From: Merluccius polli
Taxonomy: Eukaryota; Chordata; Actinopteri; Gadiformes; Merlucciidae
Direction of reading: 5' to 3'
NCBI GenBank assembly: GCA_030340625.1
Contig: JAOPHQ010004327.1
Coordinates: 1-64,000 of the forward strand
Length of the DNA stretch: 64,000 bases
Part shown: positions 1 through 64,000 of the stretch, in pieces
Layout: each line of letters starts with the position of its first letter
Numbering within the stretch: the first letter of the stretch is position 1
The notes under the pieces: generated by a model
The model's input: the letters and a program-made list of their open reading frames with translations, nothing else
The model's database searches: none
What the model was told of the DNA's origin: nothing
Position numbers and translations under genes: made by a program

Positions 1-349
1 ATAGCACCAGTACAAGGGCTCCCGCTGGTGTAGACGCGCCTCTGAACTCTGTTTGAACAAACGGCTTCATATCAGGTAAGATGCAGCAACACTTGGCTCT
101 GTTTGGGTGACATTTAGTCACTTTTAGTGACTATGACATTTAGTTTTGGTTTTGGGTTTTGGGTTCAGGTTTTGACCCGCATGCTGAGCTGAACGCATCA
201 GTGTCATTATATGGGGTAAAAAAGGACGCTGTGGATGCAGGGAGTGGGAGTGTGTTTATCATGCTTAGTGGCCTCTGCAGCAGGAGCCTAACATTGTGGA
301 GATGTTACATTAGCTGTAAACCTCTTAAAGCATAACCTGTCTGAAGATA

Positions 350-417
350 TGTGCATATCACATGCATATCACATATATGCATATCACATATATGCATATC
401 AGATATATGCATATCAG
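350..417. repeat. Short tandem repeat, ATGCATATCAC-type unit
   Basis: Four to five imperfect copies of a unit of about 15 bp containing ATATGCATATCA lie in the 5' flank. The rest of 1-1355 shows no exon I can support; a signal-peptide exon is expected upstream but not identified. Confidence 0.7.
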
Positions 418-1089
418 CACCAGCTTTTTTATGTACACAGAAATGTGCACAACTTTGGTCAGTTTATTAGGCGATGCCACTAAGTAATTTGCTTGAAATC
501 TTTTATTTTATTTTCCTTTTTTTCTTTCATATTTGCTCGCTATTCGCTCACTGTTTATTTAGTTGTGTTGTTGTATTGTATGTCATGTATTGGCGGTGTT
601 ACTGTTTCCATTCATTTATGTATTTATTATTTGTTTTATAGCTGCTGTATATCATTACAATGGCCCGGACGCTACGACACATCCCCTTATTTATATTGAC
701 AGTTCAAATCATATACTTACTTCTGGTAAGTATATCTATAAATATTATATTATTTTCTTCTATCTTATTTGTTTAATCATTAGAAACCATTGAACCCACT
801 AATATTTGACATGGACGTTATACACACTTTTTGTTTTTTACTAAGGGTGCATTTTTTGGGGGTGGGGGGGTGGGGGGGGGGCATATGTAGTGACAGCAAT
901 ATTATCAAACTTTGTTTCCAGGACGGGTCAGAAGCCAGGGTTTGCTGGGAAACACTGAAACTATTGTTGAGGGATTATTACCCGGTCGGCTCAGCCCAGC
1001 ATGTATTATCTGGTACTGATGAAAGTGGCGATGAAACGCAGGAATCCTTAACAGCCCTTCACCAAAACTATTCTCCCCCCTACCCTCCC

Positions 1090-1182
1090 TCCTCCTATAC
1101 CTCCTCTCCCCCTCCCTCTCCCTCTCTCCCTCTCCCCCTCTCTCTCTCTCCCCCTCCCTCTCCCTCTCTCCCTCTCCCTCTC

Positions 1183-1236
<54 letters not shown>

Positions 1237-1292
1237 CCCCCTCTCTCTCTGCCTCTATCCCTCTCTCTTTCTCCCTTTCCCTTTCCCTCTCC

Positions 1293-1323
<31 letters not shown>

Positions 1324-1354
1324 CCTCTCTCTCCCTCTCTCTCTCTCTCTCTCA
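1090..1354. repeat. CT/CCT microsatellite abutting a splice acceptor
   Basis: About 260 bp of nearly pure pyrimidine, ending exactly at the AG of the TNFRSF19 acceptor (1354-1355). Confidence 0.9.
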
Positions 1355-1355
1355 G

Positions 1356-15528
<14,173 letters not shown>

Positions 15529-16183
15529 TGAATTATTCCCAAGAAGGGAAATTAAAAAAATAGAATCAGGGTCATTATATTATTATATAAGAGTATCCAT
15601 ATTTATTACATATTTCAGTGATATAATACTATAAAACTATTGAGGGATTGAGGGATTTAGCCTGATTTGTATTAGTACCAAACAAGGAAATCAAATTGAC
15701 AATAAACATCATTACATCCAGACAGTAAACTACAGGCAAAAAAATATAGTACTGCAATACTATAAATTACACAAACACACACACTTATTTCCACATACAC
15801 AAACACACCCGTATCAACAAAACCGTAGAACCTTGTTAAGTGATGTAACAGGTTGGTAAGATCATTATTTGTACAAGGCACATTGAGTTTCGGGGGCTAA
15901 AGCGCCGCCTTCCTGAAGAGATTGGCCTCAAAGACAGAGAGCCCGTATCCAAGCAGCAAGATCTCACCGCCAGGGCTTTACACACACACACCTAAAGTTG
16001 TAGTTTTTTGTTTGCGCAATGCTGCTGTAACTCTCAGCTTTGAAGTGTGGAGTATGTCCATGAAAAGTGGAAGTTGGGGGCGGGGGGCGGAGGAAGGGAC
16101 TGGCAGTGTCCAAGCCAAGTTCTTTGATCTTGGTACAATAGGACACTGTTTTAACTCTACTGGGGTGAGATCTGTTACTAACT

Positions 16184-16306
<123 letters not shown>

Positions 16307-16343
16307 CCGCGCGCACCCCTCCGCTCACACTCTCCCTTTGCAG

Positions 16344-17215
16344 GATGACATGGGTTCCTCTGGCTGGTGTCCCACCCTTGAAGCACCCTGGACTGGACAC
16401 AACAGCCGCAGCCAGATCCTGTTTCAGATCCACATTGTCGAGAGTTCCCACAGATTGCACCAGCCAGTCCTGCGACTGAGGTCACCCTGCCTCTCCCAGA
16501 GCGGCTGCAGCTGACCCCCTGGTCGCTTTCATCACAGGAGCCCATGCAGCGAGCGCCCAGGGATATGTACATACGCAACGCAACCTGTGAGGACAGCACC
16601 CGGGGCAACGGTCAATAGATTCAAAAGAAGAAAGAAAGACAAACAAACCAAAAAAAAAAAAAAAGGCATGATGGGAAAAATGTGAGCCGCAAAAATGCTC
16701 CAGGTGGTGATTTGAATGAAGTTGAAATAATGAGAGACTTGAATGACGCTTTTTTTTTTTGGTTGTTGTTGTTGTAGTGTGCCGTTTATGAATATGAATA
16801 CAAGCGAGTCGCACCTGTGCGTTGGAGGGCGGGGGGGGCGGGGGGGGGTGGATTCTGATTGGCTTTGAGAAAAGTCTCGCACCTTCACATGTAGAAGAGC
16901 AACAGCGCCACGAAACTAGCAGCCTTGCTTATGAAGCTTTAGTTTGTTTTGTTCGTTTGTTTCAGGGTTTTTTTGTTTTTCCAAACGTGATACTGAAGAC
17001 CATTTAGATCATACTGAACAAGTCAAGACAATGAGGAATGTTTGTGATCAAAGTGTTTGTTGTAGATACTGTACATTAGTGAATAGTTTAATATTTTTGT
17101 AACACTGAAGTTACTGACAATACTGTATTATTGCATTTTTCCCCTTGAAGTTGGCGTGCTGGTGGTTGTGCCAAGACACCACCGTTTGATATAATTTTAC
17201 ATATTTGTAAATAAA
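16344..17215 (+). other. tnfrsf19: TNFRSF19 3' UTR or terminal 3' exon
   Basis: A good acceptor (CTCTCCCTTTGCAG ending at 16343) follows the GT array at 16185-16305. Downstream sequence has short open frames in two phases (stops at about 16479 and 16512) that I cannot match confidently to the TROY C-terminus, then AT-rich untranslated sequence. It ends with a polyA signal at 17210-17215. It is most likely the 3' UTR, with or without a few C-terminal codons. Confidence 0.5.
17210..17215 (+). terminator. Polyadenylation signal AATAAA for TNFRSF19
   Basis: A canonical hexamer in AT-rich sequence about 1.7 kb after the TNFRSF19 stop, on the coding strand. No later plus-strand candidate lies before the convergent MIPEP gene. 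Confidence 0.6.
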
Positions 17216-18207
17216 AACCATACAAATAATTCTTTGCATGTGTGAAATCCAACACAAATGATTATTCAAGGCTATTAATCACAGTAATCTCAGGTTTAAC
17301 AAAAAAAGTTAAAGTTACAAACCCACTGATTTTAACCACCAGCTCGTAATCTCACTCCTGGCAGAGAGTGTGAACATTGTTGTGGGAACAGCTGTAACCT
17401 CAGCTCCTGATAATTACAGTGTGCTTTGAATCTGTTGAAACACATGCGACGTACGGAGGAGGCCTCCCTGCAGTCTAGCCCTCCTAGCCCTCCTGAAGCA
17501 TGTTCGCAGCGCTAGCTCCGAATCATGCTCCCACCTCCAGGTTTGTCTTTACCAGGTCACCCCCTCTGGCCACCCACTGGGAGAGGCTCTTAGACAAAAC
17601 AGAAGCTGCAGTATTAGTTTAACGTCATAACACTGGCCAGATGACAGGAAGAACAGATTTGGTATTCTTCCTTACTCTGATTCAATCAGGAAATAACAAT
17701 CTGATGTTGCTACGCGGGCTGAAACGTGATCCTTAAACATTGTGACAGCAGCCTTCCCCTGAGAACGCAGTCAATTATGTTATAACAGTTTGGCAAGCTT
17801 GCATAAAAAAGTGTCTAAACTTTTTGTAATTGAAATAATGGAAATACAAAGCTTTACTTTGCAGTTGTTTTATTAGCAGTTACCATCTTCGCCATATGTC
17901 AAATCACAATTCTTAACAGAGTAAAATCTAAAAGAAACGTACAAAACAAAAATGTGTCAAAATTCCTTTCAACTGTACACCTGTCCAGCAAACAATGCCA
18001 CCTGGCACACCTGCATTAAATACAGTTATTTTAAATTTGTTTTGAAGTTGCAAGTGCATTAATTAAATGTAATCTGTAAAACTCTTTGAGAGCAGTCAGA
18101 CAACTGCAAGTGTGTCACACCCGTGTTGTACAGTGATCCAGCCTTGCCTGCGACAGATATTCACCCTTCCACAGTGAAGACGCGCCGACGCGTCTTTCGT
18201 AACAGGC
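17216..18207. other. Convergent intergenic space and MIPEP 3' UTR
   Basis: About 1 kb separates the TNFRSF19 polyA signal from the MIPEP stop codon. The only signal I can point to is a minus-strand AATAAA (plus TTTATT at 17869-17874) that would end MIPEP with a 3' UTR of roughly 340 nt. Otherwise nothing recognised. Confidence 0.5.
17869..17874 (-). terminator. Candidate polyadenylation signal for MIPEP
   Basis: TTTATT on plus reads AATAAA on the MIPEP coding strand, about 340 nt beyond the stop codon at 18208-18210. Confidence 0.45.
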
Positions 18208-39967
<21,760 letters not shown>

Positions 39968-41780
39968 GGCGGACCTGCAGAAGTCCTAGCTTAGGGTCGG
40001 CGGTTAATGTAGCGGTGGACGGAGAGAAACCATGCTATGGAGGATTTGACTGTTAAAAAACAAACAAACAAACAAACAAACAGAAACAAAGCAAACCTAT
40101 GACATACAGCAGCTACGACGTACGACTGTCAATGAACGCTACCACGGCCCTTTTGAAGCAGTTATATAAAGCATGGCAGTCCATTGAGGAGACCAGCGTC
40201 CACATTGAACTTGTTTATCAGTCATACTGGAAGCGTCACGGGATTATTTCACTTGGCATTTTCGTATTTTTTTAATACAAGTCGCCAATGTTTAAGCTAA
40301 ATGGTGGATTTTAGAAAAGGTTTTAGTATTACGTAAATTCGCTGTATTTAAAATCGATCAGTGAAATGCTACCGCAATTGACACATTGTATTTTTCGAAA
40401 GTGTGTCGAAAGTGCGAATAGTGGTTAAATGTGTCGCGATTGCGATTGCGTCATGAGGAGGCGACTTTGCCTGCTGCAACCTTTTCTTCCGTTTTGTTAT
40501 ATTTAACTATTTCGATGCCTAATGAAATATACATCGGAGCACTCAGTACATTGATATGTTAATGTTAAGACAAGTTATGACAAAAACACGACAAAAATTA
40601 TAATACGACAGACATGTAAGGGAAAAAAAGGGTCATACAAGTGGTTGTGTGACAATACATCAATGTCTGCAGCTTTATATTGCCTAGATGTAGCGTAAGG
40701 ATTGTTATGAGAAGTGCTTATCGTAGTAAACATAACATCCCATGATCATACTGTACAACCTTACATTTGCACTCTTGTATACCTCTCCACTGTCCATCAC
40801 TACGCAGCATTACTGTGTTGTAGCACTTAGATTTCCTGTATATCTGCAAGTAACACATTTGCACTTCTGGTTTGATGCCAACTACATTGCCTTGGCGGTG
40901 TATGTACTATGCATAACGACAATACGATGGTCATGGATGTGGTGATGGTACATCCACAGTGTTACCTATACGTCCATGGTGCAGCTATACAGGAGGAGTA
41001 TTCCCATGAAAAGCTGATCATTCAAATAAAATAAGTCAATACAATTGTCATTCTTGAATTGCAGTATTTTGTAGTTGGGACAGAGGGACCTCTAGGTGTG
41101 TAGTGCTACAATACCCGTCCATGTTGTCATTCGCAAACTCAGGACTGTCAAACCACACCTGCTGCTTCTCCGGTACCGCAGCATCAGTGAACCCATCCTC
41201 TTGTACTGTGCTACTTCACCATGCTCTCTCTCACAATAAGGAATAAGCTTCTTAAAATCACCAACACTTCCTCGAAAATAATAGGTCTTCCCACTCCCAA
41301 CCTACCAGCCCTCATTAATACCGCCACTGCTCGGAGAGCAAACACCATATACACAATCCTCCCTCTCACCTCACTCCTCCTCTCACCTCACTCCTCTCAC
41401 CTCACTCCACGTCTCCCATCCGCCGTAGACAGACAGCTGCTCTGCAACAAAGCACCCTTCGGAAAAAGTGTTGTACCCTGCGCTGTAAGAGCGTTAAATT
41501 CACAGACGGACTAACGATGTCACTCCCGTGTTATATGTGTATCAGTATATTGTATATATGTACTATGTGTAGTTTTGTCTGTAGAACTTGAAGGCGCTAT
41601 TTGTACAGACTGTGAAAACAAATTTCCTCCACTGAGGACAATAAAGAATGAATCTGAATCTGAATCATTGTTTGATCCAACCTGCTAAACTTGTTACTGC
41701 TGATATTTTATAAATGGTTACATTTGCAATAAAAACTAAATCAAAAAGTGAAACAAACATGGAATAAGCTGTGAAATGAT
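39968..41780. other. Intergenic region between BRWD gene and MIPEP; MIPEP promoter side
   Basis: It lies upstream of MIPEP exon 1 and downstream of the BRWD gene, both on the minus strand. The 39968-40500 part should hold the MIPEP 5' UTR and promoter; I see no TATA element or unambiguous promoter motif. It contains a short CAAA array (about 40059-40082) and a truncated LINE (about 41090-41668). Confidence 0.5.
41090..41668 (+). mobile_element. 5'-truncated L2/CR1-like LINE
   Basis: C-terminal RT-domain remnants: RYRSISEPILLYC, then IRNKLLKITNTSSKIIGLP, LPALINTATARRANTIY, LPSAVDRQLLCNKAPFGKS and AVRALNSQTD, matching the common end of L2-type ORF2. The 3' end has a TGAATC tandem tail (about 41650-41668). 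It sits between the BRWD gene and MIPEP. Confidence 0.75.
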
Positions 41781-41787
41781 TTTATTT
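41781..41787 (-). terminator. Candidate polyadenylation signal for the BRWD gene
   Basis: TTTATTT on plus gives AAATAAA on the coding strand, about 590 nt past the stop of the candidate alternative last exon and about 1.15 kb past the stop of the main last exon. A second TTTATT lies near 41851. Confidence 0.4.
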
Positions 41788-42371
41788 ACCAGAGAAATAA
41801 CTCTGATTGCGCTTCACAACCTATGAGTTATAGGAATTCATGTGAAAACTGTTTATTAAACGTGTAGTAGGAAAAAAATTAACAAAAGTTCATAATGCAA
41901 CTCCATTTGGAAACCTCCCCTAAAATTAAACTAACCCAGGTGACTGGCAAAATGTTTTAAATCAACTCTAAAAAAAAGAATTTAATACTGAAAGTAGTTA
42001 ACACAGGAGTCAGGACAACAATAAAAGTCTTCCCAATATGAGAAATCTCAGTATTTTGCTGCAAATACATTTAAGGATCTTGTACTTGGCAAAACAGTAC
42101 CAATTTGTGACGTATGGCAAGTCAATGCACTCAACTGTCATACAAAAGTTAATGCTCAATTTTTAAATTAACACCTTGCTACTGTATGATTATAACAATC
42201 ATTTGACGTTCATTCTCAATCTCATATTTACATTTATTGACTAGAACATAACAAAATGTACTCAAATTTAGGGAAGAGTAGAATTCAATTATTGTACATT
42301 TTGGCTCATATGAACAGGTCACAATAGCATCAAGCATACGTTTTTTGTGGGTTTACAAAGGAGTGCTCTAG

Positions 42372-61128
<18,757 letters not shown>

Positions 61129-61182
61129 CTGCGAGAAGAAACAAGTGCCACATAGATGTATTTAGTCTACTAACCAAATGTC

Positions 61183-62145
61183 TAGGGCTGCCCCTGACCA
61201 AAGATTTTCTTAGTCAACTCTTACTCGCCATTTCAAGCCGATGGTCGACTAACCGTTGCACTTTTAATTCTTAATCAGTAATTCTTTCGATTTATTTTTT
61301 GGGGCATCAGAAAATGATTTGGGCGAGATGATTTCCAGGGCGAGAGCGTTATAAAAGAAACACTGTTAACCTTGTGCTACTTTACAGATAATACAATACC
61401 GTAATAGTCAGCCTTTAAAATACAATTATTACAAGTGCACACACAAAGTGGGCTGCCTATAACGGCATGGAAAAAGCAGTACTGAAGGTTGTCGGAATAA
61501 CCAGGAAGGAGATATTGAACACTTGATATTATTACACAGTATTTCTACACCGTATAACTGCACACAACTTTATTTAAAAGCAAGCAAATGGAAAAAATGT
61601 TTGTTGGTATTTTCGTGTCTGGTTCGTATGGATGCGTGGCGCTCCTTCGGGGGAGCGGTTCATGTTAATAGCGGTGTCCTGGAGGGTTAAACTTTGCGGG
61701 TGTAGTTACTAGGGATGTGCGACTATCGTCTTGTCTTAAAATAAACAAAAGTGTTTTTTAAAGTTAGAAAGATATTAGATATTCAACAGATAATCAAACT
61801 ACAGCGATCAGACACGGGGAACTAAAGAAGCGATCACCGGCATTAGTCCCGTGTGTCTAGCGGTGTCTACCTACGTGTATACCTGCCCAGGTGTATAGCT
61901 ACCGAGGAGACGGTCGGGCAGCAGCACTCTCTATAGAGCCATCGTTTGGTCAATATTTCTGCAGCAATGCAAGATGCAGCGATGAGTAAAATCAGGGATT
62001 GTTGCAACCACAGATGTATTTGGTTGACACTTGTGGCGCGTTATTTTACTTTTTTGTTTTACTTTTTTCACGACCAATGAAAACTTATTCGACTAAGCCT
62101 CTGTCGATCGACTAAGTGTTGGTCGACTATTAGGGGGCAGCCCTA
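61183..62145. mobile_element. hAT-like element (963 bp)
   Basis: Ends TAGGGCTGCCCCTGACC and GGTCGACTATTAGGGGGCAGCCCTA form imperfect inverted repeats. The flanks C/TAAATGTC give a 7-of-8 target duplication. CGACTAA motifs lie near both ends. Non-coding. A fragment of its interior is at 51945-52180. Confidence 0.75.
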
Positions 62146-62522
62146 TAAATGTCAAATAATATATTTTTGGGGACGTGTGTGAGCATGGTTACCATTAAAA
62201 TAGACCATTTTATGTGTCTCTTAGGGTGCACAAAATCCTGAGAGACACAAAAGCAACTTCAAAAATATGCTTTCTAGTTGTCATGTGATGCAACACTCAA
62301 GACAACTAGAAACCACAAACTGGAAACCACAAACTCTGACTTTTAAAAAGGTAGCTTACTTATGCTCCAGTGATGTGGTTTCATTTGAAAACATTTCAAC
62401 ATAGTGTCCATGTTGTAGTCAAACTACCGACTAGTAAGCTTGAATTCATGAGAAGACAACATTGTGGAGGTCCTGTAGACACCCTGGCCACATGGTGGTG
62501 CAGGCGCTCCCACCCACTAAGG

Positions 62523-63655
62523 CAGCGGTTCCCAAACTTTTTTTCCTGCGCACCCCCTTCTACATCCCAACCGGGTTGGCGCACCCCCAATCCCCACTTT
62601 AAAAAAAAAAAAAACGCAACAAAGCTTTGTTTTATCGCCATATAAAGACTCATGTTTAATCATGCGCAAATAACCAGAACACGCATGACAATAACAACAT
62701 GAGCAAAGTTTCAATATAATGCAACAAAGCTACGCACAAGCTTCCACTTTTAAGAGGATGAGTGACAGACACGGCTCAGTGACAGAAAGTAGGCCTACAG
62801 TTATTTTCAGCCGCGTAAAAGAAAAATTGCAGCAATAGGCCTATTAAATGACCGTGGACCTTGCATCATTATAACACAACGGTTATGGAGACAGTACATT
62901 GAATTAAATTGCAATGAAGTTACAAACGATCCGCAACATTAAGAGAATAGGCTCCGAAACAGATAAACAGGGGGCCGGGATCCCACCTCGGCCGGCGCGC
63001 GCCGCCCCTCACTTTCATTGCGCCGCGGGGTTTCGTAGGACCCTCTGACTCGCGCGTGCGTTAGACTCCTTGGTCCGTGTTTCAAGACGGGTCGGGTGGG
63101 TAGCCGACATCGCCGCCGACCCCTTGCGCCAGTTGTACGTGAGCCGGATCCCCGCCCTGAACGACGCGACGCGGTTGGGTCGACAGTCACGCCGGGGGCG
63201 AGGGGGCCCCGTCCCCGACCCCCGTGAGGGGGGAGGAAGGCGCAGCGAGATACTGCGTCCACGGCCCCGGGAAGCGGCGAGGTCGGAGCGGGGGGACGCT
63301 GTAAAGCCAGAGGCCGAAGCCACCGGCCACCTTCGCCCCCGAACCCTTCCAAGCCGACCCAGAGCCGGTCGTGGCGCACCGCCGCGGAGGAAAAGAAGAA
63401 GAAGAAGACAGCAGCTGCCTTCTTCTACGTTTCTATCAAAAACTAAGAAATTATAGTTTTTTTATTTAAAATAAAAGGGATTACAAAGGAAATGTTTACT
63501 GTTCATGTTTTTTTATTGTATGGAAAAATCCCACTTAAAAAACTGCACTGTAATTGTGTAATATTACACCAGACCGCCATTACATTTTTCCTCTCGCGCA
63601 CCCCCTGGTGGCAGCTCGCGCACCCCTGGGGGGCACCACACTTAGGGAATCCCTG
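62523..63655. mobile_element. hAT-like element (1133 bp) carrying 28S rDNA
   Basis: It starts CAGCGGTTCCCAAACTTTT, ends AGGGAATCCCTG, and is flanked by a perfect 8-bp duplication CACTAAGG (62515-62522 and 63656-63663). CGCACCCC(C) motifs lie inside both ends. Nearly half of the element is ribosomal DNA. Confidence 0.85.
62971..63392 (-). pseudogene. 28S rRNA gene fragment (D2/D3 side), antisense in plus orientation
   Basis: Read on minus: CGACCGGCTCTGGGTCGGCT, then ACCCGTCTTGAAACACGGAC, CAAGGAGTCTAAC, GCGCAATGAAAGTGAGG and CCGAGGTGGGATCCCGG. These are universally conserved 28S landmarks in the right order and spacing, with the GC-rich expansion segment between them. Both ends stop abruptly, so it is a fragment and not a functional gene. 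Some substitutions at normally conserved sites suggest decay. Confidence 0.9.
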
Positions 63656-64000
63656 CACTAAGGCAACACAGTCACAGGGGGAGGGGGTATTTATTTCAAT
63701 GTTTAGCTACTAATAACAGGCTGGTCATAAGGTAATAGTCTCCAGTGACTGTGTTTTTTTTTTCCTTTTCTGGCGATCCATCATCCAGAATGGTGCATGT
63801 GTGTTTTTTCTTCACATGCTCTTGAATAGCGCTAGTGCTGCAGTGCAATTTCACCAAAACGTTGCCTAATGTATAACATTTTTGGTTTTACTATCATTAT
63901 AAGTACCCCCATACATTCAAAGCTGTGTGTCTTAATGGGAACTTATAGTGGGCCTGTTTCCAATGAGAGCGCTCACACCGGTGCCGCCATACAGCCCCGC

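Larger units (their letters stand above)
61129..64000. other. BRWD intron beyond the last exon seen
   Basis: It is occupied mainly by the two hAT-like elements. I saw no further BRWD exon in 62146-62514 or 63664-64000; the exon before 61128 must end in phase 1. Confidence 0.6.

Noticed and set aside
493..699. Hydrophobic open frame that could be the missing signal-peptide exon
   Set aside because: It is AT-rich, lacks a convincing start and a phase-0 donor, and has no similarity to the TROY N-terminus.
62939..63379. Open frames in GC-rich sequence near 63 kb
   Set aside because: They are translations of 28S rDNA, not proteins.
63936..64000. Short minus-strand frame at the window edge that might be a BRWD exon
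   Set aside because: No family motif and no visible splice site; too short to judge.

Overview
The window is nuclear DNA of a ray-finned fish (teleost). The evidence is vertebrate spliced genes with GT-AG introns, very dense CA/GT, CT/GA and mononucleotide microsatellites, L2-like LINEs with the fish-type 3' end, tRNA-derived SINEs, and many short hAT-like elements. Nothing prokaryotic is present.

Three multi-exon genes can be read.
(1) 1,356-15,528 (+): TNFRSF19 (TROY), an orphan TNF-receptor family member. The extracellular cysteine-rich exons, the transmembrane exon and the cytoplasmic exons are present; the signal-peptide exon was not found. Introns are full of microsatellites. A 3' UTR or additional 3' exon continues to a polyA signal at about 17,210.
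(2) 18,208-39,967 (-): MIPEP, the mitochondrial intermediate peptidase (M3 zinc metallopeptidase). All 19 exons were found, including the HEMGHAMH zinc motif. It is tail-to-tail with TNFRSF19; as I recall, human chromosome 13q12 has the same convergent arrangement.
(3) 42,372-61,128 (-): the C-terminal two thirds of a BRWD/PHIP-family chromatin protein, best matched to BRWD1. It has a double bromodomain and a long acidic, Ser- and Lys/Arg-rich tail. Its WD40 exons would lie beyond 64,000.

Exon phases chain cleanly through each gene apart from two places. In the BRWD gene a single extra base near 54,567 creates an in-frame stop, and removing it restores frame for the whole remaining 4.76 kb of coding sequence. 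In MIPEP the best donor of exon 1 is out of phase with exon 2 by 2 nt.

Between and inside the genes lie transposable elements, several bounded by target-site duplications. They include a hAT-like element (62,523-63,655) flanked by a perfect 8-bp duplication that carries about 420 bp of antisense 28S rRNA gene sequence, a three-level nest of DNA transposons in a BRWD intron (45,873-47,777), and two dispersed copies of a small fold-back element whose arms show a compensated base-pair change. I did not find a prokaryote-style multi-gene system. The strongest novelty candidates are the rDNA-carrying transposon, the duplicated splice donor in MIPEP and the possible alternative last exon of the BRWD gene.
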